A stretch of 64,000 nt of DNA from Nitrosomonas sp. (GTDB lineage Bacteria > Pseudomonadota > Gammaproteobacteria > Burkholderiales > Nitrosomonadaceae), in NCBI GenBank assembly GCA_017984435.1, contig JAGNZK010000003.1, forward strand, positions 1 through 64,000, written 5' to 3'. Position numbers and translations under genes: made by a program. Of this stretch, positions 35,696-47,272 are shown in pieces. The notes below the pieces were generated by a model. The model ran no database searches. It was not told the DNA's origin and saw only the letters and a list, made by a program, of their open reading frames with translations. Within the stretch, counting starts at the first letter, position 1; the number at the start of each line of letters is the position of its first letter.

Positions 35696-36649
35696 CTACC
35701 TCAGAACCCACTCGTTATGATTTAAAATACTCAGTGCAATTTGGCTAAATCGTTTTGCGAATAAATCTGCAAATCCTTCACGGGCGGTATAATCAACCAA
35801 TGTTTCTGCTTTAATTATCTCGCGCGCTACAAATTCAGCACTTCCCATTTCATCGGCAAGCCCGAGATCAATACTCTTCTGTCCGGTCCATACAATACCG
35901 CTGAATATTTCCGGTGCATCCTTCAAGCGCTCGCCTCTACCTTGTTGCACCACATGGATAAATTGTTCATGGATCTCTTTTAATAATGTTTGGGCATGAT
36001 CTTTTTGAACAGGGTCGAGCGGTGTGAACGGATCAAGAAAACCTTTATTCTCACCAGATGTGAGTAAGCGTCTTTCAACACCCAGTTTCTCCAAAGTGCC
36101 AGTAAAACCAAAACCGTCCATCAGTACACCAATTGAGCCGATTAAGCTCGCTTTATCAACAAAAATTTTATCTGCTGCTGCTGCTACATAATAGCCACCG
36201 GAAGCACAGATATCTCCAATCACCGCATAAAGGGGTACTTCAGGATATTTATCCCGTAGTCTTTTTATTTCATCATAGATATAACCAGCCTGAACGGGAC
36301 TTCCTCCAGGGCTATTAATTCGCAATATCACCCCTTTGGTATTTTTGTCTTTGAATGCAGATTGCAGGCTAGCATTGATTTTATCAGCTGCGCTAACACT
36401 GTCCGCAGTTATTACGCCTTTCAAATCAATGAGTGCGGTATGCTTATTAGTGATATCGGTTATCCGTACTTTTCCATCTTCTAGCCAGCCTAATGCAACA
36501 AATAGTAATACAAAAAGATAAAGAAAAGTCAGAGACTTAAAGAATATTCCCCATCTACGGGCACGACGCTGTTCTCGTAAAGAAGCTAACGTAATATTCT
36601 CCAACAAATTCCTCTCCCAATTTTCCTTCTTTACCTCTGGTTCATTCAT
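35696..36649 (-). CDS. sppA: signal peptide peptidase SppA (36K type)
   Basis: A 317-residue S49 protease of the short SppA type. It has a basic cytoplasmic start, one membrane anchor at about residues 36-56 and a periplasmic protease domain. The Ser/Lys dyad can be placed: Ser150 in DICASGGYYVAA and Lys202 in SGENKGFLDPF, spaced 52 residues as in known SppA proteins. RINSPGGSPVQ is the oxyanion region. It degrades leftover signal peptides. The gene is monocistronic, flanked by gaps without genes. Confidence 0.92.
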   Translation of the reverse strand: MNEPEVKKENWERNLLENITLASLREQRRARRWGIFFKSLTFLYLFVLLFVALGWLEDGKVRITDITNKHTALIDLKGVITADSVSAADKINASLQSAFKDKNTKGVILRINSPGGSPVQAGYIYDEIKRLRDKYPEVPLYAVIGDICASGGYYVAAAADKIFVDKASLIGSIGVLMDGFGFTGTLEKLGVERRLLTSGENKGFLDPFTPLDPVQKDHAQTLLKEIHEQFIHVVQQGRGERLKDAPEIFSGIVWTGQKSIDLGLADEMGSAEFVAREIIKAETLVDYTAREGFADLFAKRFSQIALSILNHNEWVLR

Positions 36650-37041
36650 CGGTATATGCTCATAAGTAAGAAATATAAACTAGCTATTATAGTTGCTATT
36701 AACAAAGAATATGGAATTATAAGCAGGTAATACTGCAAGAGTAGGCATTAGCAGTCAATTATTTAACGTAATCCGCTGAGAAAGAACTGCATATTGCAAT
36801 CATTCTCGCATCAGAAAAACGAAATTCATTTACTTTCGTATCGAATTTACTGCTCTCAGTAATTGAACTTGCGATTCCCCGTGGTCTTGCCACGGGGTTG
36901 TTTATTTATTCAATATTCTGTTAATGCCACTTATTAGTTAATTTTCGTCTGTGTCAATCGCTATGCGCTGTACCGAACAGACTGACATAAATAACCACGG
37001 CACCATCAAGATTCGCATAAACTGAATATAAGGAGAATCAG
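36650..37041. other. 392-bp intergenic region upstream of sppA
   Basis: Holds the sppA promoter region on one side, a strong GC hairpin (36877-36897) in the middle and the leader of a small secreted protein on the right. No further gene is supported. Confidence 0.5.
36877..36911 (+). terminator. GC-rich hairpin, terminator-like or dispersed repeat
   Basis: CCCCGTGG pairs perfectly with CCACGGGG around TCTTG and is followed by TTGTTTATTTA. There is no plus-strand gene upstream to terminate, so it could instead be a dispersed palindrome of the REP kind. Confidence 0.5.
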
Positions 37042-37257
37042 ATGATTCCAAGAAAAAACTTAGCGACAGCGTTTATTATGAATGCGGTGGGTATGCTTGG
37101 TAGTTTTACTGCATTAGCTGGTTCGACACCAGATGCACTGAATAAAACGAAGAATAATGATGCGATACAAAAATCACAATCCGATTCTGTAACTAGAAAT
37201 CCCGCCCTAGTTAATCCCGACAATTCCTCGGGAAAACTTACGGGGCCAAGATATTAA
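37042..37257 (+). CDS. small exported protein of unknown function
   Basis: 71 residues, with AAGGAG eight bases before the ATG. The first ~26 residues (MIPRKNLATAFIMNAVGMLG then SFTALA) form a Sec-type signal with likely cleavage after ALA. The mature part is about 45 polar residues without Cys and is probably unfolded. I do not recognise a family. The good ribosome-binding site and clean signal peptide support it as real. Confidence 0.6.
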   Translation: MIPRKNLATAFIMNAVGMLGSFTALAGSTPDALNKTKNNDAIQKSQSDSVTRNPALVNPDNSSGKLTGPRY

Positions 37258-37604
37258 CTGGCGATTCCCTGCAACTATGTACACAGCGTACGTCCGCCTA
37301 GGCAGATAAGTATGCGAGCATAGGAGATGGGTAGTCATGCAATAGGATTAAGTGGCATAACATGTCGTAACGCGGATGTTTACATATGTTCATTTTATTG
37401 TTGTTGCTGGAACTAATTAATTTGCCATCAAGTCTCAGGAAAGCAGTATCATCAGAGGCAGCAGCGAGTTCTGTAGGTACTTGTTGGGATGCGGCGGAAG
37501 AGGTTGCATACCGAAAATGGCAGATTTACAGGATTTGCTGCATGTCTGTGAAGTTCAGGGTAAAATAAACACCCTTTTATAATTTTAATAAGGAAGAGAA
37601 AAAT
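37258..37604. other. 347-bp region without a supported gene
   Basis: An open frame at 37386-37568 starts with a hydrophobic run but has no ribosome-binding site and no recognisable family, so I do not call it. The last 40 bases are the leader of the cytochrome gene, including AAGGAAGAG. Confidence 0.4.
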
Positions 37605-37925
37605 ATGAAAAAAGTTTTAATTGGAACAATTGCTGCATCAGCTTTATTATTAACAGGTGTTGTACATGCGAGCGCAGATCTTGCAAAAAATAGTGGTTGT
37701 TTAAACTGCCACACTGTTGAGACCAAGCTAGTTGGACCAGCGTTGAAAGAGATCGCTGCTAAATATGCAGATCAAGCTGATGCTTCTGCATACTTAACAG
37801 ATAAAATTATTAAAGGAAGCACTGGTACTTGGGGTCCAATTCCAATGCCGCCAAAAGGTGGCAGCGCAACCTTGACAGATGCAGATGCCAAAGTGTTAGC
37901 AGATTTTATCCTGACACTGAAGTAA
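37605..37925 (+). CDS. cytochrome c-552 (class I, periplasmic)
   Basis: A 106-residue monohaem cytochrome with a cleaved signal peptide (cut after VVHA or nearby). The haem motif CLNCH is at residues 32-36 and the axial Met81 lies in GPIPMPPKGG. Features such as HTVETKLVGPALKEIAAKYA and the C-terminal DADAKVLADFILTLK closely resemble Nitrosomonas europaea cytochrome c-552 as I recall it. It shuttles electrons in the periplasm toward the terminal oxidase in ammonia oxidisers. AAGGAAGAG is the ribosome-binding site, and a strong terminator follows. This gene is the best taxonomic marker in the window. Confidence 0.93.
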   Translation: MKKVLIGTIAASALLLTGVVHASADLAKNSGCLNCHTVETKLVGPALKEIAAKYADQADASAYLTDKIIKGSTGTWGPIPMPPKGGSATLTDADAKVLADFILTLK

Positions 37926-37944
37926 GTCGTTCTGGTTACAGAGA

Positions 37945-37977
37945 AGCCGACGCGTAACAACGTCGGCTTTTTATTTG
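37945..37977 (+). terminator. rho-independent terminator
   Basis: AAGCCGACG pairs with CGTCGGCTT over nine base pairs around an eight-base loop, followed by TTTATTT. It lies 20 bases after the cytochrome stop codon. Confidence 0.9.
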
Positions 37978-38025
37978 CATAAAATTTATTTATAAGCAGT
38001 ATGTTGTGCATCGGTCGGAGGAAAA

Positions 38026-38442
38026 ATGAGGACTCGTATCAAGTGGAAAGGCAATGTCAGTTTTTTGGCCGAATCAGGGAGTGGTCATTCGGTATTGATG
38101 GATGGTGCCCCGGAAGCGGGTGGGCAGAATCTCGGGCCGCGTCCGATGGAGATGCTGTTGATGGGATTAGGCGGTTGTACTACATTTGATGTGGTATTGA
38201 TTCTGAAAAAAAGCCGCCAGGATATTACGGATTGTGTGGTGGAGATTGAGGCGGAGCGTGCCACTGTCGATCCGAAGGTATTTACGCATATTCATTTGCA
38301 CTTTATTATCACTGGAAACAATTTGAATTCGCAGCAGGTAGAACGTGCCATCCATCTGTCTGCAGAAAAATATTGCTCCGCATCAATTATGCTGAAGAAT
38401 ACCGTGAAAATAACGCATGATTTTGAGATTGTTAATGTGTGA
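38026..38442 (+). CDS. OsmC-family protein (YhfA-like)
   Basis: A 138-residue OsmC/Ohr-fold protein. The two reactive Cys are present in LGGCTTFDVV and AEKYCSASIM. PRPMEMLLMGL is typical of the YhfA subgroup, whose members are proposed to reduce organic peroxides or bind thiols. GGAGGAAAA immediately precedes the ATG. It stands alone after the cytochrome terminator. The physiological substrate is unknown. Confidence 0.88.
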   Translation: MRTRIKWKGNVSFLAESGSGHSVLMDGAPEAGGQNLGPRPMEMLLMGLGGCTTFDVVLILKKSRQDITDCVVEIEAERATVDPKVFTHIHLHFIITGNNLNSQQVERAIHLSAEKYCSASIMLKNTVKITHDFEIVNV

Positions 38443-38703
38443 TCATGAGTTTTGAAAGCCCGGGAAGGGAATACGTTCTATTTCTTGCATCTTATGAATT
38501 TTTCTGCATCAAGGAACGATGCACTGATCCGCTGAAAGCGTACGAATCAGTGCAAAAGAAATAAGGCTGAGCGAAATTTTTTCAGAGATTGCTTAAGAAT
38601 CGAAGTTGTTCTTAGCAAAACAAAAATGGATCTGAGAAACATGATCCAAGTGTTTGTGATCTTAAAAGAAATAGTTTGAACTTGATGAAAGTAAATATTG
38701 CTT

Positions 38704-39054
38704 TTAACGAGCTGTTAAAGGATGTTCTTCTTTTTTCTCTTCTGTTGATTTTTCAGTACTGCCATCATCGGCCAATTTGCTGCCGACATAACTTCCAACT
38801 GCGCCACCTACCAAAGCTGGCATAACCGATTGCAGGAGTGATGGATTCTGAGTGGGTGCATTAGCTGCTGCGTTTGAACCGGCTGCCGATGCTTGCGTTG
38901 GTGCAGGCTGATTCGGTGTGTCAGTTTTCTTTGGTTGTGTAACTGCAGATTTGGAGCTCAGTGTGCCTTTTGATGCGCTGCTCTTAGCTTTTTTTGCATA
39001 AAGATTACTGGAAAACATCATGGAAACCAAAACGACAAAAAGTATTTTTCTCAT
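38704..39054 (-). CDS. exported protein with glycine-zipper segment
   Basis: 116 residues. The signal peptide MRKILFVVLVSMMFSSNLYA is cut after LYA. A long Ala/Ser/Pro/Gln-rich disordered stretch follows, then a glycine zipper (ALVGGAVGSYVGSKLADD, from residue ~81) able to insert in or pack against a membrane, and a charged tail. Similar zippers occur in outer-membrane or surface-associated proteins. There is no family I can name and no operon partner. Confidence 0.65.
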   Translation of the reverse strand: MRKILFVVLVSMMFSSNLYAKKAKSSASKGTLSSKSAVTQPKKTDTPNQPAPTQASAAGSNAAANAPTQNPSLLQSVMPALVGGAVGSYVGSKLADDGSTEKSTEEKKEEHPLTAR

Positions 39055-39457
39055 ATTTATTAAACCTATATAAGTCAGTTCAGATAAAAGTTACAGAACC
39101 ATTGTTATCAATCTAAAAATTCTAAATCTAGTTAAAAGACACATTTTTCAATCATCAAGAACATTACTATCGTTTTTTACCATTCGAGATATGGTCACTG
39201 TTATCAAAGGTAGGCTACGGAGCGCGCCGCAATTGTGAAAATATTTCCAGGTCGTGTCAATAGCGTTGAAAATTCCCAGTGTGTAGATCGGATTAAATGA
39301 GAGGAAAGTCCAATGAGCTTTTGGCCGAAGCATATGAGAACGAAACAAAGTGGCTTACTCATCATATTTCCGCAAAATTAACGCATGAAAAAGCTGGGCA
39401 ATGTTTCGTTTATTAGTATCCTACGCACATCTTGCATGCCTTGCGGCAGTTTATTTG
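39055..39457. other. 403-bp region, no confident gene
   Basis: A 39-codon frame at 39297-39416 (MRGKSNELLAEAYENETKWL start) and a 66-codon minus-strand frame at 39148-39348 are open. Neither has a clear ribosome-binding site or a family signature. They may be remnants of lost genes. No terminator is evident. Confidence 0.4.
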
Positions 39458-40402
39458 TTATAACAATCCCGATTCATGTGCTTGCTGGTCAGCATGGTAA
39501 CTGGAGCGTACCATGGGTCCGCAAGCGGCATGACTAAAACCCATTTCGAATGCGGCTTGTTCAAAACCTTTGAAATTTTCCGGTGTGACATAACGCATGA
39601 CCGGCAGATGACCGATACTGGGCTGTAAATATTGGCCAATCGTCAGCATTTCTACATTGTGCGTACGTAAATCGTGCAGTACCTCCATAATTTCCTCATC
39701 CGTTTCACCCAATCCAAGCATGAGGCCTGATTTAGTCGGGATATGCGGGAAATCGGCTTTAAAGTCTTTCAGCAGTTTTAGCGAGTTTGCATAATCAGCG
39801 CCGGGGCGGCATTGCTTGTACAGTCTGGGCACAGTTTCAAGGTTATGGTTTAAAACATCGGGTGGGCAAGCGGCGAGTTTTTCTAATGCCACTTCAAGGC
39901 GGCCCCTGAAATCCGGCACCAATGTTTCGATTTTTGTGTGCGGAGAATGTTCGCGTATTTCCCGGATGCAATCGGCAAAGTGTTGCGCACCGCCGTCACG
40001 CAGATCATCGCGATCAACGCTGGTGATCACGACATATTTCAGTTTCATGGCAGCAATCGATTGCGCCAAATGCAACGGTTCCTCGGCATCCGGTGGTTTG
40101 GGTCTGCCATGGGCGACATCGCAAAACGGGCAGCGGCGCGTGCATAAATCGCCCAAAATCATAAAGGTAGCGGTCCCTTTGCCGAAACATTCGCCAATGT
40201 TGGGGCAGGAAGCTTCTTCACAGACCGTATGCAGTTTATGTTCACGTAACAGTCGCTTGACTTCATAAAAATGTTCACTGTTGGACGAGCGTACACGAAT
40301 CCAAGAGGGTTTGCGCAATAAATCACTGCGTGATTGCGGAGTTACTTTAATCGGATTGCGTGCCGTTTTGTCAGCACCTTTTTGGCGGGTATCAATGGTC
40401 AT
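39458..40402 (-). CDS. lipA: lipoyl synthase
   Basis: A 314-residue radical-SAM enzyme inserting two sulfurs into protein-bound octanoate. The auxiliary cluster Cys set [12 protein letters not shown] and the radical-SAM motif CTRRCPFC are both complete. The start at 40402 (MTIDTRQKG) gives the family's usual length and overlaps the end of lipB by 11 bases. The longer frame from 40462 would add 20 residues out of lipB coding sequence. It is the last gene of the dacC-dat-ybeD-lipB-lipA run. Confidence 0.95.
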   Translation of the reverse strand: MTIDTRQKGADKTARNPIKVTPQSRSDLLRKPSWIRVRSSNSEHFYEVKRLLREHKLHTVCEEASCPNIGECFGKGTATFMILGDLCTRRCPFCDVAHGRPKPPDAEEPLHLAQSIAAMKLKYVVITSVDRDDLRDGGAQHFADCIREIREHSPHTKIETLVPDFRGRLEVALEKLAACPPDVLNHNLETVPRLYKQCRPGADYANSLKLLKDFKADFPHIPTKSGLMLGLGETDEEIMEVLHDLRTHNVEMLTIGQYLQPSIGHLPVMRYVTPENFKGFEQAAFEMGFSHAACGPMVRSSYHADQQAHESGLL

Positions 40403-41042
40403 AATGGTAACCGGATGTTCCTTTGAGAAGTTTTTTTTGTAATTGGTGAGCCAGCTTGGCACTTAGAATTTCCAATCCATCGGTAATGCCTAAGTCTTTG
40501 GCCTGTGTGACTCGCAAGCCTTGATAACCGCAGGGATTAATGTAAGAGAAAGGCGTTAAATCCATATCCACATTGAGTGCGATACCGTGGTAGCAGAAAT
40601 TTTTCTTTATTTTTAGCCCCAGAGCAGCGATCTTGGCATTGTCGACGTAGACACCCGGTGCTTCAATACGTCCAATCGCTTTAATATGATAATCTTTCAG
40701 TAAATCTATCACGGCGTTTTCCATGCTTCGGACCAATTCCCGCACCCCGAGCTTTAACCGGCGTATATCCAATAGTAAATATGCAATGGATTGACCCGGT
40801 CCATGGTAGGTAATTTGACCGCCGCGGTCCGTTCTGATCAAATCAATACCATGGTTATGCAACAGATGCTCGGGTTTTCCCGCAATACCTTGAGTAAAAA
40901 CGGGTGGGTGCTGTAATAGCCAAATTTCATCGCAAGTTTTTGCAGTTCGCATATGTGTAAAATCCTTCATTGCTTGCCAAGTCGCCTGATAATCGGCTAA
41001 CCCCATGGTTCTAACGATAAATGAGGAATGATTTTGCAACAT
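40392..41042 (-). CDS. lipB: octanoyl-ACP:protein octanoyltransferase
   Basis: A 216-residue LipB, moving octanoate from acyl carrier protein to lipoyl domains. Conserved features: [12 protein letters not shown], the catalytic Lys in [11 protein letters not shown] and the catalytic Cys in NPCGYQGL. The ATG at 41042 is preferred over a TTG two codons earlier. The gene begins six bases after the ybeD stop codon and overlaps lipA, so translation is coupled. Confidence 0.95.
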   Translation of the reverse strand: MLQNHSSFIVRTMGLADYQATWQAMKDFTHMRTAKTCDEIWLLQHPPVFTQGIAGKPEHLLHNHGIDLIRTDRGGQITYHGPGQSIAYLLLDIRRLKLGVRELVRSMENAVIDLLKDYHIKAIGRIEAPGVYVDNAKIAALGLKIKKNFCYHGIALNVDMDLTPFSYINPCGYQGLRVTQAKDLGITDGLEILSAKLAHQLQKKLLKGTSGYHYDH

Positions 41043-41048
41043 GATCAA

Positions 41049-41315
41049 TCACAGCACCACGGATACCATCGGATGCTGTGATAATGCCTGATACAAGGCA
41101 TCCAGTTGTGCTCGGGAAGTGGCGCGGATGGTACAGGTGATACTTAAATAAGTGCCTTGTTTGCTGGTTTTGACGGCCATGGTTGCGGTATCAAAATCAG
41201 GCGCATGATATTTGACGATCGCCAGTGTTGTTTGCGTAAAATCCTGTTGTGCCTTGCCCATAATCTTGATTGGAAAGTCGCAGGGATATTCAATTAAAGA
41301 GGGTTGCTCTGTCAT
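41049..41315 (-). CDS. ybeD: DUF493/YbeD protein
   Basis: An 88-residue DUF493 protein of ferredoxin-like, ACT-type fold; YEDF-type motifs begin IEYPCDFPIKIMG. It is commonly found next to lipB and dacC-like genes, as here. The function is poorly known; a regulatory role in lipoate metabolism has been suggested by context. Length and neighbours make the call safe. Confidence 0.88.
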   Translation of the reverse strand: MTEQPSLIEYPCDFPIKIMGKAQQDFTQTTLAIVKYHAPDFDTATMAVKTSKQGTYLSITCTIRATSRAQLDALYQALSQHPMVSVVL

Positions 41316-41365
41316 ATGTGGAATTACAAGTCGCCTGAATTCAAATATTCCGGAAAAGGATTCTT

Positions 41366-42232
41366 TTACAAGTTTGCGGTATCCGGAGAGTGGCCGCGCA
41401 TGCGTGTGGCTTTATATTGCTGATAGAGTGCATGCAAGCGAGTGAACATGTCCCCTGGTTTTCCATTTTCCACTGGTTTGTTATCCAACGATGTGATCGG
41501 CATAATTTCTTTGGTGGACGATGTCAGTAAAATTTCATCCGCTGTGCGTACTTCTATTTCCGCTATTTCTCGGACTTCATGTGCGATCCGGTTGGTTGCC
41601 GCCAGTTCAAGAACGACGTCATAAGTGATGCCGGGTAGCATCAGATGGCTCTTCGGAGGCGCTAATAAGGTATTGTCTTTAATAATAAAGATATTGCTGG
41701 CAGCACCTTCGGTTAAGAATCCGTCCCGGATGAGAATCGTTTCAATAGCATGCACGTCCACAGCCATTTGCCGCAGCAATACATTGGGCAACAATGAAAT
41801 GGCTTTGACGTCGCAGCGGATCCAGCGATTATCAAGAGCGGTAATAGCGGATGCGCCATTGACTAGCAATTCTGCCGGTGGCGGCAGTAGTGGATTGCTC
41901 ATGATAAAGACGGTGGGCGGAACGTTAGGGAACGCATGATCCCGTTTGGCGACACCTCGTGTGATGTGCAGATAGAGATACTGATCTTCCCCGTCATTTT
42001 TTGCGATGACTTGTTCGAGCAGATGATTCCAGTCTGCATTATTGTGTGGATTTTTCAGACGGATTCCATCCAGACTATGTTGCAATCGATCGAGATGTTC
42101 AGCGAGACGGAATGGTTTGCGGGAATAGACGGGAATGACTTCATACACGCCATCGCCAAAAATAAAACCACGATCCAAAATAGGAATGCATGCTTCCTCA
42201 ATGGGCATAAATTTACCGTTCAGATATATCAT
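41366..42232 (-). CDS. dat: D-amino-acid aminotransferase (class IV)
   Basis: A 288-residue class-IV PLP aminotransferase. GRGFIFGDGVYEV-type start (here DRGFIFGDGVYEVIPVY), the PLP Lys in CDVKAISLLPNVL, and the cofactor loop EGAASNIFI are all present. It likely makes D-alanine or D-glutamate for peptidoglycan, or acts as a branched-chain or aminodeoxychorismate-lyase homologue. The neighbour dacC (peptidoglycan carboxypeptidase) supports the D-amino-acid role. Confidence 0.85.
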   Translation of the reverse strand: MIYLNGKFMPIEEACIPILDRGFIFGDGVYEVIPVYSRKPFRLAEHLDRLQHSLDGIRLKNPHNNADWNHLLEQVIAKNDGEDQYLYLHITRGVAKRDHAFPNVPPTVFIMSNPLLPPPAELLVNGASAITALDNRWIRCDVKAISLLPNVLLRQMAVDVHAIETILIRDGFLTEGAASNIFIIKDNTLLAPPKSHLMLPGITYDVVLELAATNRIAHEVREIAEIEVRTADEILLTSSTKEIMPITSLDNKPVENGKPGDMFTRLHALYQQYKATRMRGHSPDTANL

Positions 42233-42329
42233 GCGAGCCTTTTTATGGTGTGAGTGGATTCAAGGGTCTTTAAAAATTCAAAATTCTAAACAAGACGAAT
42301 AACGAAGTGTTGTAATGAAATTTGGATTT

Positions 42330-43451
42330 TTAGTTAAAGAGTAATTTTACACTATCCCATGCACGACCGAAAACATTGGTTGTTTCAACTTTCTCCAAGG
42401 CGATTAATGGATAAGTTTCTATGGTTTTGTCATCGAGTGTGAATCTTACGGTGCCTACTTCTTGCCCCAGATGGACGGGCGCGATCAAAGGTTGTTTATA
42501 TTCCATGGTGGCCTTCAGTTTGTCACCTTGGCCTTTAGGAAGCGTAAAGTAAACATCGCGATCAAAACCGGCCTTCAGTTCATTCTGAGTGCCTTTCCAT
42601 AAATGAATCGTGGTCAGTGAGTCGTTCTTTTTATATAAATGCAGGGTATCGTAAGACTGAAAGCCGTAATTGAGTAATCGCTGGCTTTCAACACTACGTG
42701 CATGTGCTGATTTGGCACCGATTACCACCGATATGAGGCGTCTTTTATCGCGTATCGCCGATGTGATCAAGCAATAGCCGGCATTTTTTGTCCATCCTGT
42801 TTTCATGCCATCTACATGCGGATCAAGCCATAACAGCCGATTTCTGTTGGGCTGTGTAATATTGTTATAGGTGTATTCTTTTTGTGAGTACAGCGGATAA
42901 AATTCAGGAAAATCCCGGATGATGGCGGTTGCCAGCAGTGTTAGATCATGTGCGGTCGTATAGTGCTCCGGGTCAGGCAATCCGGTTGAATTGGTGAAAT
43001 GCGTATTTTTCATTCCCAAGCGGATAGCTTCTTTATTCATCAGCTCGGAAAAACTGGCTTCCGAGCCGGCAATGACTTCGGCCAGAGCGATGCAGGCATC
43101 ATTGCCCGATTGAACGATCATGCCTCGAATCAATTCATCCACAGTCACCTGTTTTTTAGGTTCGATAAACATGCGGGAACCGATCATTTTCCAGGCGCTA
43201 TCGGATACGGGTACCACTTGATCCAGTGCGAGGCGATTTTGCTTCAAAGCTGAGAACACCACATAAGCGGTCATTAGCTTGGTGAGGGAAGCAGGTTCAA
43301 TACGCTCATGCGCATTTTCCCCCGCCAATATTTGCCCACTTTGAAAATCTGAGAGCAAATAAGCTTTAGCTGCTATGGATATGTTCTGCTGCTGGGCAAA
43401 TACCGAAGAGACAACGAGACACAATAGCAATGATAAGAATAAATGCTTCAT
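42330..43451 (-). CDS. dacC: D-alanyl-D-alanine carboxypeptidase (DacC/PBP5-6 type)
   Basis: 373 residues from the ATG at 43451. That start gives a clean signal peptide (MKHLFLSLLLCLVVSSVFA); the longer frame from 43553 runs into the Nudix gene and is rejected. The penicillin-binding motifs are complete: SLTK, SGN in VQSGNDACIA and KTG in MKTGWTKNAGYC. The C-terminal PBP5-type beta domain ends in a hydrophobic helix (AWDSVKLLFN) for membrane association. It trims terminal D-Ala from peptidoglycan in the periplasm. Confidence 0.93.
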   Translation of the reverse strand: MKHLFLSLLLCLVVSSVFAQQQNISIAAKAYLLSDFQSGQILAGENAHERIEPASLTKLMTAYVVFSALKQNRLALDQVVPVSDSAWKMIGSRMFIEPKKQVTVDELIRGMIVQSGNDACIALAEVIAGSEASFSELMNKEAIRLGMKNTHFTNSTGLPDPEHYTTAHDLTLLATAIIRDFPEFYPLYSQKEYTYNNITQPNRNRLLWLDPHVDGMKTGWTKNAGYCLITSAIRDKRRLISVVIGAKSAHARSVESQRLLNYGFQSYDTLHLYKKNDSLTTIHLWKGTQNELKAGFDRDVYFTLPKGQGDKLKATMEYKQPLIAPVHLGQEVGTVRFTLDDKTIETYPLIALEKVETTNVFGRAWDSVKLLFN

Positions 43452-43527
43452 AGGAATTTGCGAAAAATAAACATTATATCCTGCCCTAAGTGAATCTAAA
43501 ACCTTCGTTTTTGACGTAACCATTAAA

Positions 43528-44073
43528 TCAAGTACTTGCTGAGGATCGATCAATGATACCCATGTGAAACCCCAGCTTACCTTGATTGCGTTCTCGAAAG
43601 TAATGCTTCAAGGGATCATGGATAACCCGGAATGCCATTTCTTCCCAGGGAATCTCGCTTTCGGACATGAGCTCGACTTCCAGGCTTTCAATACCAGGTT
43701 TGAAGTCAAGATCAAGCAGCCGAGCGCGAAATAATAGATAAACCTGACTGATATGAGGAAGGCTGTATATCGCATACAAGTTACCGATTTCTACCCTGGC
43801 ATTGGCCTCTTCCAGGGTTTCACGGGCTGCAGCTTGCGCCAGTGTCTCATTATTTTCCATAAAGCCGGCGGGTAAAGTCCACCAGCCAAGGCGGGGTTCT
43901 ATGGCGCGACGGCATAATAGAATTTTATCTTCCCACTCAGGGATACAGCCTACAACCATCTTAGGGTTTTGGTAATGGATGACATGACATGTGGTGCATA
44001 CATACCGTGGCAGAGAATCTCCTTCAGGGATCAGCAATTCAACAGTGGCGCTACAATTACTACAGTATTTCAT
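43528..44073 (-). CDS. Nudix hydrolase with N-terminal zinc ribbon
   Basis: 181 residues. Two CxxC pairs (CSNC and CTTC) form a zinc ribbon at residues 4-29. The Nudix box follows, GFMENNETLAQAAARETLEE, with all catalytic Glu residues. This layout matches the NudC-like or ADP-ribose pyrophosphatase branch acting on nucleotide cofactors. The substrate is unknown. It is transcribed on the minus strand between the DUF2914 gene and dacC. Confidence 0.88.
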   Translation of the reverse strand: MKYCSNCSATVELLIPEGDSLPRYVCTTCHVIHYQNPKMVVGCIPEWEDKILLCRRAIEPRLGWWTLPAGFMENNETLAQAAARETLEEANARVEIGNLYAIYSLPHISQVYLLFRARLLDLDFKPGIESLEVELMSESEIPWEEMAFRVIHDPLKHYFRERNQGKLGFHMGIIDRSSAST

Positions 44074-44102
44074 ACGGAATCCTCAAATTCATTGGATGAG
44101 TT

Positions 44103-44978
44103 TCAGTGCTGGGTGACGGTAAAATTCCTCGTGGCTAAACGGTTGCCGGATTCATCCATTAATTCAACACGCCAGGCCCCCAGTCTTTGATGATCCAATT
44201 GTTTGCTGGCGTTAGTTCGCCAATTGTTATTATGGATTTCCAGGAATAATTGTGAATCCAGTTTATTGTCGTGGTACCACAAAATGCTGACTTTTTCCCC
44301 CTGCAAATCCTTTAAATGCAGATAAAAGTAAATCGGCTTGGACTCACCTTGCCGCAATTGTACCGCGTCGATTACATCCACGGGTTCACGTGCTCTGATA
44401 TCATGACTTAACTGCGCTCTGAGCACCTGGGAGTGATCCGATGTTTTTTGAGGTTCTGGAGATACTGCTGTCTCAGGTTTTTTAGGTTTGTTGCGCGGTG
44501 TTACAACTGGTTTATGAATGACCTTAGCGGGTTTCCGTTCTGCTTTGGGTATAGGTATTGGTTCAATCGGGCGAATTATTTCTGTAAGCTGAGTGGAATC
44601 CCTGGGTTGTGTCGTGTTTGGAAAATTATTGTGCTCAGATAAAGATTTACTGGGTTGATTTTCGATAGCTGCATTTTTTGTTTCAGGTTTTAGTGCAACT
44701 TTCTCCCCTGGAATTTCATTTTCCTGTGTGGAAATAGTCTGATCAATGACTGGTGCAGTTTCGTTTAACGCAACTTCGCGCTGATCAGTTCCGAAGAAGA
44801 AGTAACCGATCAAAGCAAGAACGGATAGCAAAAGCAGTACAGCGATGGAGATTTTTCTCCAGTCCAGCGATTCTTCATAGACGATCTCCGGTTCCGGCAA
44901 ATCGGGATAAATCTGTTCTATGGCTTGCTGCGGTTGTTGGATTTGAATGCGGATTTTTAATTTATTGTTGTCGTTCAT
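44103..44978 (-). CDS. DUF2914 membrane protein
   Basis: 291 residues from the ATG at 44978; the open frame extends five codons upstream only to a TTG. A short cytoplasmic part and one membrane segment (ISIAVLLLLSVLALIGYFFF, about residues 43-62) come first. A Pro/Lys/Glu-rich spacer leads to a C-terminal DUF2914 domain (KPIYFYLHLKDLQGEKVSIL and RLGAWRVELMDESG). The domain is predicted to be a periplasmic beta fold; its function is unknown. Confidence 0.82.
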   Translation of the reverse strand: MNDNNKLKIRIQIQQPQQAIEQIYPDLPEPEIVYEESLDWRKISIAVLLLLSVLALIGYFFFGTDQREVALNETAPVIDQTISTQENEIPGEKVALKPETKNAAIENQPSKSLSEHNNFPNTTQPRDSTQLTEIIRPIEPIPIPKAERKPAKVIHKPVVTPRNKPKKPETAVSPEPQKTSDHSQVLRAQLSHDIRAREPVDVIDAVQLRQGESKPIYFYLHLKDLQGEKVSILWYHDNKLDSQLFLEIHNNNWRTNASKQLDHQRLGAWRVELMDESGNRLATRNFTVTQH

Positions 44979-45232
44979 AAAAGAATGTCTCAAGACATAT
45001 CCATGTCTGCAAGTTGGTTTCCGGGTTTATGTTCAGTATAAAGGATTTTTTAGAAATAACAGCACCACGTGTTGTTAACATTCACCACAGATTTTGTTTT
45101 AGACGACGGAAAAAATGCAGTAAGCTATCTGTTAGTAAATCACATCGGTTTTGGCATGAATCGGAATATCCCATCAGTTGGTAGTGAAAATTTGATAGCT
45201 GTGCATGATTAGCCAATCGCTGCACCTTGTAA

Positions 45233-47260
<2,028 letters not shown>

Positions 47261-47272
47261 TATTTGATTCTT

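Noticed and set aside
37386-37568. 60-codon frame before the cytochrome gene
   Set aside because: The hydrophobic start resembles a signal, but there is no ribosome-binding site, and the rest shows no family pattern.
39148-39416. Two short overlapping frames on opposite strands upstream of lipA
   Set aside because: Neither has a start signal or similarity I can name; at most they are remnants.
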